Assembly: GCA_027017165.1 (NCBI GenBank)
Contig: JALURF010000052.1
Coordinates: forward strand, 1 to 14,800
From: Thermofilaceae archaeon
GTDB taxonomy: Archaea; Thermoproteota; Thermoprotei; Thermofilales; B69-G16
Length of the DNA stretch: 14,800 nt
Direction of reading: 5' to 3'
Shown: piece after piece, positions 6,596-12,777 of the stretch
Numbering within the stretch: the first letter of the stretch is position 1
Layout of the letters: each line of letters begins with the position of its first letter
Position numbers and translations under genes: made by a program
The notes under the pieces: model-generated
Told to the model about the DNA's origin: nothing
Seen by the model: only the letters and a program-made list of their open reading frames with translations
Database searches by the model: none

Positions 6596-7480
6596 ATGCG
6601 TAAAACCCCCTTTCTTTTCTTACTCCCAGCTCTTATTCTCTTAATACTTTTCGTCATCGGACCCACGCTCTTCACCCTCTACATGAGCTTTATCGACTGG
6701 ACAGGGAAAGCTAAAGGTTTCGTCGGTTTAAAAAACTACATCGAAATCTTCAGTAGGAAGAGCATTATAAACCTGGAAAAACCGCCCCTATCTCCGCCTC
6801 CTAGAGGCGCTCTCATTCACAACGCCCTGTGGATTCTAATCCATGTACCCTTGTCAACCGTGTTAGGTCTAGTTTTAGCGGTTTTACTAAGAAATGTTAA
6901 AGGTGGTACTATAGCCAAATCGATGATTTTCATAGGCATGGTAACCCCAATGGTGGTGGGCGGCATAATTCTACGCTTCATCTACGATGAACACGCAGGA
7001 ATAGTAAACGCTATACTGAGAACAGCGGGGCTGGGGTGGATAGCTAGAACTTGGACCGCGTATCCGGATACTGCGCTTTTCTCCCTGATCCTAGGATCTG
7101 TCTGGATATGGACCGGCTTCTGCATGGTCGTATACTCAGCTGGCTTAGAGACTATACCGGACGAGCTCATAGAGGCGGCTAAAGTAGATGGAGCCACCAG
7201 CTTCCAGATATTCAGACATATAATAGTGCCTCTCCTAAAGCCAGCCACCATAGTGGTGGTTACGATGAGCGTCCTCTGGGTGCTAAAAGTCTTCGATATA
7301 GTCTACGTAACGACTCTAGGAGGTCCCGGAGGAGCGTCCACAGTATTGGCGTTTGAGATGTACATGGACGCTTTCTTTAGAATTCCGGCGAACTACGGAA
7401 CGGCGGCTGCTATAGCCTCTCTCTTGACATTGATAACGCTCGGATTCGCCGTATACGTTATAAGGCTTATGGTAAGGTGA
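6596..7480 (+). CDS. malF: Sugar ABC transporter permease (MalF-like)
   Basis: A 294-residue membrane permease with about six helices, beginning FLFLLPALILLILFVIGPTLFTLYMSF. The cytoplasmic EAA loop that docks onto the ATPase is clear at about 193-212 (EAAKVDGATSFQIFRHIIVP), with the invariant G at the usual place. After the first helix there is a modest insert with a PPLSPPPRG stretch (about 63-71) before the core permease helices. It lacks the large periplasmic domain of E. coli MalF, as is usual in archaeal and Gram-positive versions. It lies 16 bp after malE and 4 bp before malG, so the three genes are one operon. The ATG is preceded by a purine-rich run (gggtagaaggg), an imperfect ribosome site very close to the start. 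Confidence 0.93.
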   Translation: MRKTPFLFLLPALILLILFVIGPTLFTLYMSFIDWTGKAKGFVGLKNYIEIFSRKSIINLEKPPLSPPPRGALIHNALWILIHVPLSTVLGLVLAVLLRNVKGGTIAKSMIFIGMVTPMVVGGIILRFIYDEHAGIVNAILRTAGLGWIARTWTAYPDTALFSLILGSVWIWTGFCMVVYSAGLETIPDELIEAAKVDGATSFQIFRHIIVPLLKPATIVVVTMSVLWVLKVFDIVYVTTLGGPGGASTVLAFEMYMDAFFRIPANYGTAAAIASLLTLITLGFAVYVIRLMVR

Positions 7481-7484
7481 TGCG

Positions 7485-8312
7485 ATGAAGATAAGAACTC
7501 TAATAATCCACGTAATCGCTTGGGCTATAGCTCTAGCCTGGACTATACCGTTTATCGGAGTTTTCATGGCCTCGATAAGGCCTTACGAGGAAATAGTCGG
7601 CGGCTGGTGGAATATTGAAAAATTCACGGTCACATTAGAGAATTACTGGGCCGTTTGGACGCATCCAACGGCGCCTATGAGCAGAGCATTCCTCAATTCC
7701 TTCTTGATAGCTATACCGTCGACTATAATTCCTATATTTGTAGCAGCTCTAGCCGCCTACGGTTTTGTCAGATTCAGCTTCCCGCTGAGAGATATGCTAT
7801 TCCTGACCATAGTAGTGTTGATGAGCCTGCCCCAGCAAATGGTTATACTCCCGGTTTTCTTGCTAGAGACTAAGCTCGGGCTCTGGAATACTCATATAGG
7901 CTTAATACTGCTACACTCGGCTTTTGGATTGCCGTGGATAATCCTCTTTTTGAGGAACTTCTTCACTACATTGCCGATAGAAGTGGAGGAAGCTGCTAGA
8001 ATAGATGGGGCCTCGGATTTTCAGATATTCTTTAAGATAGTATTGCCGATGTCGCTTCCAGCATTGATATCGATATCCGTGTTACAATTTAACTGGGTTT
8101 GGAACGATTTCTTCTTCGCTCTGATTCTGCTCGTATCTCCGGAGAATTTCGTCGTTACCCAGACTATACCCGTGCTGAAAGGCAGGTATTACATCAGGTG
8201 GGACCATATGGCCGCGGCTTCGATTTTAGCGATGTCGATGCCTCTGCTCGTCTTCGCGCTACTGCATAAGTATTATCTGAGAGGAGTTATAGGGGGAACT
8301 GTAAAAGGCTAA
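7485..8312 (+). CDS. malG: Sugar ABC transporter permease (MalG-like)
   Basis: A 275-residue permease with about six helices and the EAA loop at about 169-188 (EAARIDGASDFQIFFKIVLP). It pairs with MalF to form the membrane channel of the importer. Other MalG features are the MASIRPYEEIVG segment after the first helix (28-39), LPQQMVILPVFLL in the core, and a short C-terminus (YYLRGVIGGTVKG) matching the conserved 'RG(L/V)xxGAVKG' ending that contacts MalK. The ribosome site AAGGTGAT (7475-7481) overlaps the malF stop, so translation is likely coupled. No ATPase gene follows: the next gene is convergent after 6 bp, so this importer needs an ATPase encoded elsewhere, most simply the malK at 13921. 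Confidence 0.94.
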   Translation: MKIRTLIIHVIAWAIALAWTIPFIGVFMASIRPYEEIVGGWWNIEKFTVTLENYWAVWTHPTAPMSRAFLNSFLIAIPSTIIPIFVAALAAYGFVRFSFPLRDMLFLTIVVLMSLPQQMVILPVFLLETKLGLWNTHIGLILLHSAFGLPWIILFLRNFFTTLPIEVEEAARIDGASDFQIFFKIVLPMSLPALISISVLQFNWVWNDFFFALILLVSPENFVVTQTIPVLKGRYYIRWDHMAAASILAMSMPLLVFALLHKYYLRGVIGGTVKG

Positions 8313-8318
8313 ATTCCC

Positions 8319-9131
8319 TCATTTATGTTTATGTAATTTTTCTGCCAGTTCTTCTAGCGTTAGGGGAGGCGGGTTCTCCTTATCGAATAGTAGCTCGGCT
8401 ACTCTAGCTATTAAAGGCGGAGCCAGCTCGGCTCTTGATAGTAGGTCTTTATCTAACAGTATTTTTCTGGCTTCTCCAAATCCTATAACCCTGCCCGCGG
8501 ACAGCACATATACGGTGTCCGCTACCCTAGCTATGAAGTTCACGTCGTGCGACGCCACAACCACGGTTTTCCCCTCTCTTTGAAGCTCCGAAATGATGTA
8601 CTCTACCTCACTAACGGTTTTGTAGCTTAGATTCGCCGTGGGCTCATCCAATAGCACCAGCTCCGGCTCATAGACCAATATGGAGGCTAGCGCCACTTTC
8701 TTCTTTTCCCCTAGGCTAAGCCTATAAGGAGGTCTTTTGAGAATACTGTCTATTCCTAGCTTTTCAGCGATTTCTTCGACTCGCTCCGCGATCTCCTCTT
8801 CTTTTATTTCTAGTTGGCGTAGCGCAAACGCTATTTCATCGTAAACAGTCGAGTTGAATATCTGATCGTCAGGGTTTTGAAATACGAGACCTATCCTCTT
8901 TCGGGCTTGAGGGAGTTGCTCGTCTAATGGAGTTCCATCGAATAAAACTCTACCTTTATCGGGTTTCAGTAAGCCAGTTGCGATCAATAAGAGAGTTGTT
9001 TTTCCACAACCGTTGGGCCCTGTTACGGCTACGACTTCTCCCTTTCTAACTCTAAGAAATGCCCCTCTTAGAGCTACTACTCCTCCGGGATAGCTAAAAT
9101 GAACGTCCAGTACTTCGAGTATATAAGTCAT
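8319..9131 (-). CDS. cbiO: ECF-type metal transporter ATPase (CbiO/NikO-like)
   Basis: A 270-residue ABC ATPase with all motifs intact: Walker A GPNGCGKTT (38-46), Q-loop Gln85 in VFQNPDDQIFN, signature LSLGEKKKVALAS (138-150), Walker B LVLLDE (158-163) and H-loop His195 in VVASHD. The VFQNPDDQIFN Q-loop and the LSLGEKKKVA signature are typical of the CbiO/EcfA branch rather than sugar importers. It powers uptake of Ni2+ or Co2+ with the CbiM, PDGLE and CbiQ proteins encoded just upstream. Its ATG overlaps the cbiQ stop (ATGA), showing tight translational coupling. Only one ATPase gene is present, so a homodimer is expected. The 3' end meets malG head to head with 6 bp between. Confidence 0.93.
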   Translation of the reverse strand: MTYILEVLDVHFSYPGGVVALRGAFLRVRKGEVVAVTGPNGCGKTTLLLIATGLLKPDKGRVLFDGTPLDEQLPQARKRIGLVFQNPDDQIFNSTVYDEIAFALRQLEIKEEEIAERVEEIAEKLGIDSILKRPPYRLSLGEKKKVALASILVYEPELVLLDEPTANLSYKTVSEVEYIISELQREGKTVVVASHDVNFIARVADTVYVLSAGRVIGFGEARKILLDKDLLSRAELAPPLIARVAELLFDKENPPPLTLEELAEKLHKHK

Positions 9132-9886
9132 AGCATCACCGCCGCTACTACGAGCGCCGTAAAGGTTAACAAAACTACGTCATAGATGTTTATAGAGTGT
9201 TTTGGTAGAGTTGAAGTGACATTGTAGAACATTCTCGCGTTTAAAGCTAAGTGAAGTTTTAAGCCTTTCTCATAACTCCTCAAGAGGATTTCACCAGCTA
9301 CGGCCGCCATGCTTCGCCACGCGATTTTATATTTTAAACCTTTTAACATTCTAGCCTCTTTCGCGGCCACCAGCTTACAGATATCTCGGAGGAAAACAGG
9401 GATATATTTTATTGAGAATCCTATCAGAAAAACAAATTCTTCGGGGAAGTATAGCCCGCGGAGGCCTTCTAAAAGTTTTGTCCAACCTATATGAATTATT
9501 AAAACTGTGAAAATGGCTGAAGCGGCAGTAGCCCTAAGGATCAGGGATAAGGCTTCCTCTACTCTTGAGATCTCTGGTTTAAAGAAGAACGTGTTTTCGG
9601 GTAAAAGTATTAGAGGCGCGGAAATCACAACTGTAGCTAAAAAGGTAAGGATTACCGGTTTTATCCAGAGTTTTAAATCTATTTTTAGAAAGAAAGCTAT
9701 AGTGGCGCTCGCCGATATTAAAAAAAGAGGAACTAACGTTTCCCGACTGAATGAAGCTGTAAAAGCTAAAATTATTGCCGAGAGTACAGCTATTGAGGGA
9801 TTAAAAACGGGAGTAGAATTTTCGGAATTTAAGATATCTAATATTTCTGCTGTTTCCTCCAAGACCGCCGTGGTCAGTCTTCTCAT
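9128..9886 (-). CDS. cbiQ: ECF-type metal transporter membrane coupling protein (CbiQ/NikQ-like)
   Basis: A 252-residue transmembrane T-component with hydrophobic segments at about 31-46, 52-67, 76-96, 119-133, 150-165 and 234-252. Two Ala-Arg-Met triplets, at 178-180 (KEARMLKG) and 217-219 (ALNARMF), match the spacing and setting of the paired 'ARx' coupling motifs of EcfT/CbiQ that contact the ATPases. The protein transmits ATP-driven motion to the CbiM substrate-binding part. It overlaps both neighbours by 4 bases (ATGA at the start with the PDGLE gene, and at the end with cbiO), so the operon is translated as a coupled chain. Sequence conservation in this family is low; the assignment leans on the coupling motifs and on gene order. 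Confidence 0.88.
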   Translation of the reverse strand: MRRLTTAVLEETAEILDILNSENSTPVFNPSIAVLSAIILAFTASFSRETLVPLFLISASATIAFFLKIDLKLWIKPVILTFLATVVISAPLILLPENTFFFKPEISRVEEALSLILRATAASAIFTVLIIHIGWTKLLEGLRGLYFPEEFVFLIGFSIKYIPVFLRDICKLVAAKEARMLKGLKYKIAWRSMAAVAGEILLRSYEKGLKLHLALNARMFYNVTSTLPKHSINIYDVVLLTFTALVVAAVML

Positions 9887-10170
9887 TTCCCCTTACCCAG
9901 GATTTTTGCCATTCCCATACCTAGGGCTAAGACCACCGCTACCCCTATGAAACCCGCTAAAATATAACCTATTGAATCCGGTAGCCCGGGAACGGTATAG
10001 TCTATGAATGGAGTCCAATTTATCTCCTCGTTTTTATCTTCCAAGCCTAGAGCCTCAGCAGCTAGGTCCAGCGGTTCGTGATAGCCTACCATATCGGCGA
10101 GTATAACCCCGAACAAGGGGCTCACTAGAACGAGAACTATTATGAGGAAAAACGCTCTTCTCAAAATCAT
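9883..10170 (-). CDS. PDGLE-domain accessory subunit of the metal transporter (CbiN/NikN-like)
   Basis: A 95-residue protein with two membrane helices (about 5-25 and 67-90). The intervening extracytoplasmic loop fits the PDGLE family: HEPLDLAAEALGLEDK (31-46) followed by TPFIDYTVPGLPDSIGYILAGFIGV (53-77). Such subunits stand beside CbiM/NikM and are needed for, or stimulate, metal loading in several nickel/cobalt ECF systems. The start is the ATG ending at 10170: GGGGTGA (10176-10182), overlapping the cbiM stop, sits five bases before it. A longer frame reaching 10269 only repeats cbiM coding sequence in another phase and has no such support. It overlaps cbiQ by 4 bases. Confidence 0.85.
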   Translation of the reverse strand: MILRRAFFLIIVLVLVSPLFGVILADMVGYHEPLDLAAEALGLEDKNEEINWTPFIDYTVPGLPDSIGYILAGFIGVAVVLALGMGMAKILGKGK

Positions 10171-10175
10171 GAATT

Positions 10176-10182
10176 TCACCCC
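10176..10182 (-). promoter_or_regulatory. Ribosome site fixing the PDGLE-protein start
   Basis: GGGGTGA on the minus strand includes the cbiM stop codon TGA and lies five bases before ATG at 10168-10170. This picks the 95-residue reading over the longer one and implies coupled translation with cbiM. Confidence 0.75.
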
Positions 10183-10793
10183 ATCAGCAAATGCGGTGCC
10201 TTCTTTACAATATAGCTTACCACAGCGGATGTGATGGCTCCTTCGATAAGCCCGAGTAGGGCATGCCATGTCCCCATAACGAAGACTGTGGATTGTAGAC
10301 TATAGGGGAATTGTCCCGAAAAACCCAGTTCTACTCCACACGCGATTCCGGCTATGGTTATACCTAGCCATCCCCCCAGGAAAGCTCCGAGCAACTTGTA
10401 TTTTTCCGGGAATAGCCTATAGAAGACGTAACCCGCTAGAACATCTAAAATCGCCATGTTAAACACGTTAGCTCCTAAAGCGGTAATACCGCCATCGTGG
10501 AAAACCAGACACTGTACAAGTAGGACTAGGAATACCGATATAAAGCCAAGCCACGGTCCTAGCAGTATGCCGGCCAGAGCGCCGCCTACGAAATGAAGGC
10601 TAGTGCCGCCGGGCAACGGCCAGTTGAGCATTTGAGCCGCGAAAATGCCAGCGGCGAGAACAGATGCCAATACTATTTCTTCCGATTTTTTGCTTCTTCT
10701 GACCCTGTAGAAGGCGTAGGCAGCGTAAATGATTGAAACCGCGTAAGTTACCAGCGCTGTCAGGGGATCGAGGAAACCATCTGGTATGTGCAT
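10176..10793 (-). CDS. cbiM: Nickel/cobalt ECF transporter substrate-binding protein (CbiM/NikM)
   Basis: A 205-residue membrane protein with the diagnostic N-terminus MHIPDGFLDP. In the NikM/CbiM family the amino group of Met1, His2 and a later His bind the metal, so the exact start matters. The ATG at 10791-10793 yields Met-His-Ile, and a conserved His falls at residue 67 (GGTSLHFVGG), as in the known nickel site. A TTG two codons upstream (10799) would add two residues and spoil the site, so it is rejected. Further landmarks are FAAQMLNWPLPGG (51-63), FHDGGITALGANVFNMA (about 98-114) and a C-terminal HALLGLIEGAIT helix. It is the first gene of cbiM-PDGLE-cbiQ-cbiO. Ni2+ versus Co2+ cannot be settled from sequence alone; the upstream palindrome leans to nickel. 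No ribosome site is visible and the TATA spacing suggests a leaderless transcript. Confidence 0.93.
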   Translation of the reverse strand: MHIPDGFLDPLTALVTYAVSIIYAAYAFYRVRRSKKSEEIVLASVLAAGIFAAQMLNWPLPGGTSLHFVGGALAGILLGPWLGFISVFLVLLVQCLVFHDGGITALGANVFNMAILDVLAGYVFYRLFPEKYKLLGAFLGGWLGITIAGIACGVELGFSGQFPYSLQSTVFVMGTWHALLGLIEGAITSAVVSYIVKKAPHLLMG

Positions 10794-10814
10794 GTACAAT
10801 ATAATTCGAAACCT

Positions 10815-10822
10815 GTATTTAA
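10815..10822 (-). promoter_or_regulatory. cbiM operon TATA box
   Basis: TTAAATAC on the minus strand is centred about 26 bp before the cbiM ATG at 10793, the distance that gives a leaderless mRNA. No GGTGA-like site precedes the ATG, in agreement. The upstream BRE region runs into the palindrome at 10823-10850. Confidence 0.6.
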
Positions 10823-10850
10823 GTATTACTTTTTCATTAAAAAGTAATAC
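10823..10850. promoter_or_regulatory. 28-bp perfect palindrome upstream of cbiM, NikR-like operator candidate
   Basis: Two perfect 12-base arms, GTATTACTTTTT (10823-10834) and AAAAAGTAATAC (10839-10850), are separated by CATT. The outer hexamers read GTATTA-N16-TAATAC, the same geometry as the bacterial NikR operator GTATGA-N16-TCATAC with one symmetrical change per half. It directly abuts the TATA box of the Ni/Co transporter operon, so a bound repressor would exclude TFB. It also begins right after the stop of the radical SAM gene, so an RNA hairpin or terminator role for that gene is the main alternative. Confidence 0.6.
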
Positions 10851-11852
10851 TCACGGGCTCGGCTTAAAGCTGGCGACTTTGGGACACAAGGGGTCAGGGG
10901 ATTCCAGTTGTCCATTTTTAATATAGGCTCTTGCATAGCATCCCCCCGTGCATTTAGAGCTTAAAGTGCATGAAGTACAAGGAGATTTTAGCTTGGGATA
11001 TACCGCTTTATTATAAATAGGACTGTTGATCATTTCTAAGTAGGCGTTTTTCAATCCTGAGTCGATTTTAGCAACTTCTATGTTTAATACATCGCATAAA
11101 ACGACTCTGCCGCTTGGAGTAATATCTATCACATCCCATCTCCTACAGTTTCCGTAGTACAAATATGGAGAATTCACGACTGCTCCTAGGAAAGGCGTGC
11201 ACCAAACCGAGATAGGGATTTTCAGTTCTTCAGCTATTTCGGCCGCTTGGAGTAGGGCTTCTTTATAGTGGTTCGTGGAGATATATACTCTGTTTTTAAA
11301 TGCTGCGCCTGTTGGCATGGAGGGTATTATTGAGATGCTATAAGCTCCTAGTGCAAGAGCAAAAGTCACGGTTTCTCTTACATACTTCCAATTCAGCTCC
11401 GTTATAGCTATATTTATATGAGGTAGTATGCCCGCTTTCGTTAGAGCGTGCATTCCTTTTAACATTTTATTCCAAGTACCACGTCCTCTTATGCTCTCGT
11501 AAATCTCTCTCTTAGGCCCATCTATACTAGCGTAGACTCCCGTTTCGAGCCTATGGAGTCTCCTAGCTGTCCTCTCATCTACCAGCGTTAAATTCGTGAA
11601 GATACTAGCTTCCATACCTAACTCCTTAGCATACGAGAGAAAATCGAAGATATCCTTGAGCAGTAGGGGTTCTCCGCCTGTATAATGTACGTGTTCTACT
11701 CCGAGCTCGGCTGCTTCTTCTAGTATTTTAAATACTTTTTCTCTAGGCATTTCCCTCTCAGTTCTATATACTGTCGTATAGCAGTGTTTACAGTTTAGAT
11801 TGCAGCGGCCCGTTACGATCCATATTATAGAGCTTGGCAATTCTAGACCCAT
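10851..11852 (-). CDS. Radical SAM protein with SPASM domain
   Basis: A 333-residue radical SAM enzyme. The SAM cluster motif GRCNLNCKHC gives Cys17, 21 and 24, followed by the GGEP motif (59-62). The C-terminal SPASM domain is complete: Cys236 and Cys253 fit C-x11-G-x4-C, then C-x2-C-x5-C-x3-C at Cys292, 295, 301 and 305, and a last Cys323. This should bind two extra 4Fe-4S clusters. SPASM enzymes mature peptides or proteins, or act in heme and metal-cofactor synthesis; no peptide substrate gene or partner is visible here, so the reaction is unknown. Being upstream of a Ni/Co importer on the same strand may hint at metallocofactor chemistry, but the importer has its own promoter. The start is the ATG at 11852, with GAGTGAT (11857-11863) four bases upstream; the in-frame GTG at 11861 would overlap that site. 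Confidence 0.88.
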   Translation of the reverse strand: MGLELPSSIIWIVTGRCNLNCKHCYTTVYRTEREMPREKVFKILEEAAELGVEHVHYTGGEPLLLKDIFDFLSYAKELGMEASIFTNLTLVDERTARRLHRLETGVYASIDGPKREIYESIRGRGTWNKMLKGMHALTKAGILPHINIAITELNWKYVRETVTFALALGAYSISIIPSMPTGAAFKNRVYISTNHYKEALLQAAEIAEELKIPISVWCTPFLGAVVNSPYLYYGNCRRWDVIDITPSGRVVLCDVLNIEVAKIDSGLKNAYLEMINSPIYNKAVYPKLKSPCTSCTLSSKCTGGCYARAYIKNGQLESPDPLCPKVASFKPSP

Positions 11853-11856
11853 TGAA

Positions 11857-11908
11857 ATCACTCTATCTGCTGTATTCTGAAATGGTATTGGAATTAATCT
11901 GATATATA
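11857..11908 (-). promoter_or_regulatory. Radical SAM gene promoter and ribosome site
   Basis: A TATATAT-type box lies at 11902-11908 on the minus strand. A start site about 25 bases downstream, near 11878, would give a leader of about 25 bases including GAGTGAT (11857-11863) before the ATG at 11852. Another AT-rich element occurs further up at about 11912-11919, so the exact box is uncertain. Confidence 0.45.
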
Positions 11909-11929
11909 GTTGTTATATTTGCTGAATTT

Positions 11930-11935
11930 AAAAAA
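11930..11935 (-). terminator. T-run after IMPase-like gene, possible terminator
   Basis: Downstream of the IMPase-like gene the minus strand reads a T-rich stretch ending in six T residues (11930-11935). Archaeal RNA polymerase terminates at U-tracts without needing a hairpin. This would close the malK-regulator-IMPase transcript before the radical SAM promoter. Confidence 0.35.
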
Positions 11936-11958
11936 CCATAAAATCGGGAAACATGAAA

Positions 11959-12735
11959 TTATTCAAGAATCAGCAAATCGTCTACTTTATCTATCCTAGT
12001 CTTCAACTCGGCTAAGACCTTGGGTGTTCCGGCTATAAACTTTATTTCTTGGTAGTCTATGGGCAGAGTTTCTATAGGCTTAAACTCCCAATCTACAAAA
12101 CTTATACCAGCTTCTCTCGCGATCACGTAGCCGCCAGCTATGTCTGGAACCCAACTCTTGCCTATCGCTACTTCAGCGCTTCCCCCGGCTATTATACAGA
12201 GTTCTAGAGATGAACAGTGGAGGTCTATAGAGTTTATAAACTTGGCTTTTACGTTTATGGTTTCCATATCGTAGCTGTCGGGTATTTCTCGCCTCATCTT
12301 CGAGAGATCCACTGTCGTCCCGTCTTCAATATTTTTCATAAAGGCTCCTCGCCCTTTTACGGCCCGGTATACTATCATATCGTGCAGATCTATTACCAAG
12401 CCGTAGACGAAATCCTCTTTATGCGCGAGAGCCACGCTATAAGCGTAATATTTAAGCCCGCAGACAAAGTTTAACGAGCCATCGAGAAGATCGCAGACAC
12501 AGACCCATTCAGCTCCTTTAGCTGGTACGTATCCTGAATCTTTCCCAAGTAAGGCTATTGGTTTGTCGAGGGTTTTGTTTATTATTTTTTGAGCTTCCCT
12601 CTCCCACCGAGGCTTATATTCCTTGATTAGAACTCTATAGCTTATCCTATCTTCTCGAAGAGCCGTGGCCTCGTCCACTATTTTCTTAGCGTGCTCGATC
12701 AGCACAGGGTCTAAGGAGTCGAAATCCACGTCCAT
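11959..12735 (-). CDS. Inositol monophosphatase-like protein with altered metal site
   Basis: A 258-residue protein of the IMPase/FBPase superfamily by pattern. The DPLDGTTN motif appears as CDLLDGSLNF (81-90), keeping Asp82 and Asp85. The second motif appears as SWVPDIAGGYVIAREAG (194-210), keeping Asp198. A middle block, SSLELCIIAGGSAEVAIGK (175-193), matches the family's substrate-side region. However, the GEE motif, whose first Glu binds metal, reads LLGKDSGY (63-70), with Lys65 and Asp66, and the usual upstream 'T-x-x-D' site is not recognisable (LIKEYKPRWERE). It may be inactive, use a changed metal site, or act on another phosphate or sulfate ester. It follows the TrmB-like regulator by 42 bp with a good ribosome site (GGAGGT, 12747-12752), so it is likely in the malK operon and may process sugar phosphates (inference). 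Confidence 0.75.
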   Translation of the reverse strand: MDVDFDSLDPVLIEHAKKIVDEATALREDRISYRVLIKEYKPRWEREAQKIINKTLDKPIALLGKDSGYVPAKGAEWVCVCDLLDGSLNFVCGLKYYAYSVALAHKEDFVYGLVIDLHDMIVYRAVKGRGAFMKNIEDGTTVDLSKMRREIPDSYDMETINVKAKFINSIDLHCSSLELCIIAGGSAEVAIGKSWVPDIAGGYVIAREAGISFVDWEFKPIETLPIDYQEIKFIAGTPKVLAELKTRIDKVDDLLILE

Positions 12736-12777
12736 TATTTTTCTTTACCTCCGGATATGAGTGAAATCCTTCAACTT

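Noticed and set aside
8313..8318. Terminator between malG and cbiO
   Set aside because: Only six bases separate the convergent stops. T-rich runs just beyond lie inside the opposing gene and are not distinct enough to call.
9507..9950. 147-codon plus-strand open frame opposite cbiQ
   Set aside because: It lies antisense to cbiQ and the PDGLE gene, has low-complexity Lys/Ala-rich content with no motif, and lacks a promoter. The minus-strand genes are clearly real.
10171..10269. 33-residue N-terminal extension of the PDGLE protein
   Set aside because: It overlaps cbiM coding sequence in another phase. The GGGGTGA site five bases before ATG 10170 and the hydrophobic N-terminus there fit the shorter protein.
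10800..10815. tRNA T-arm-like GGTTTCGAAT on the minus strand
   Set aside because: There is one extra base in the loop and no acceptor, D or anticodon arms around it.
10794..10850. Cobalamin riboswitch upstream of cbiM
   Set aside because: The gap is only 57 bp, is filled by the palindrome and TATA box, and shows no B12-box-like sequence. The transcript probably begins at the ATG.
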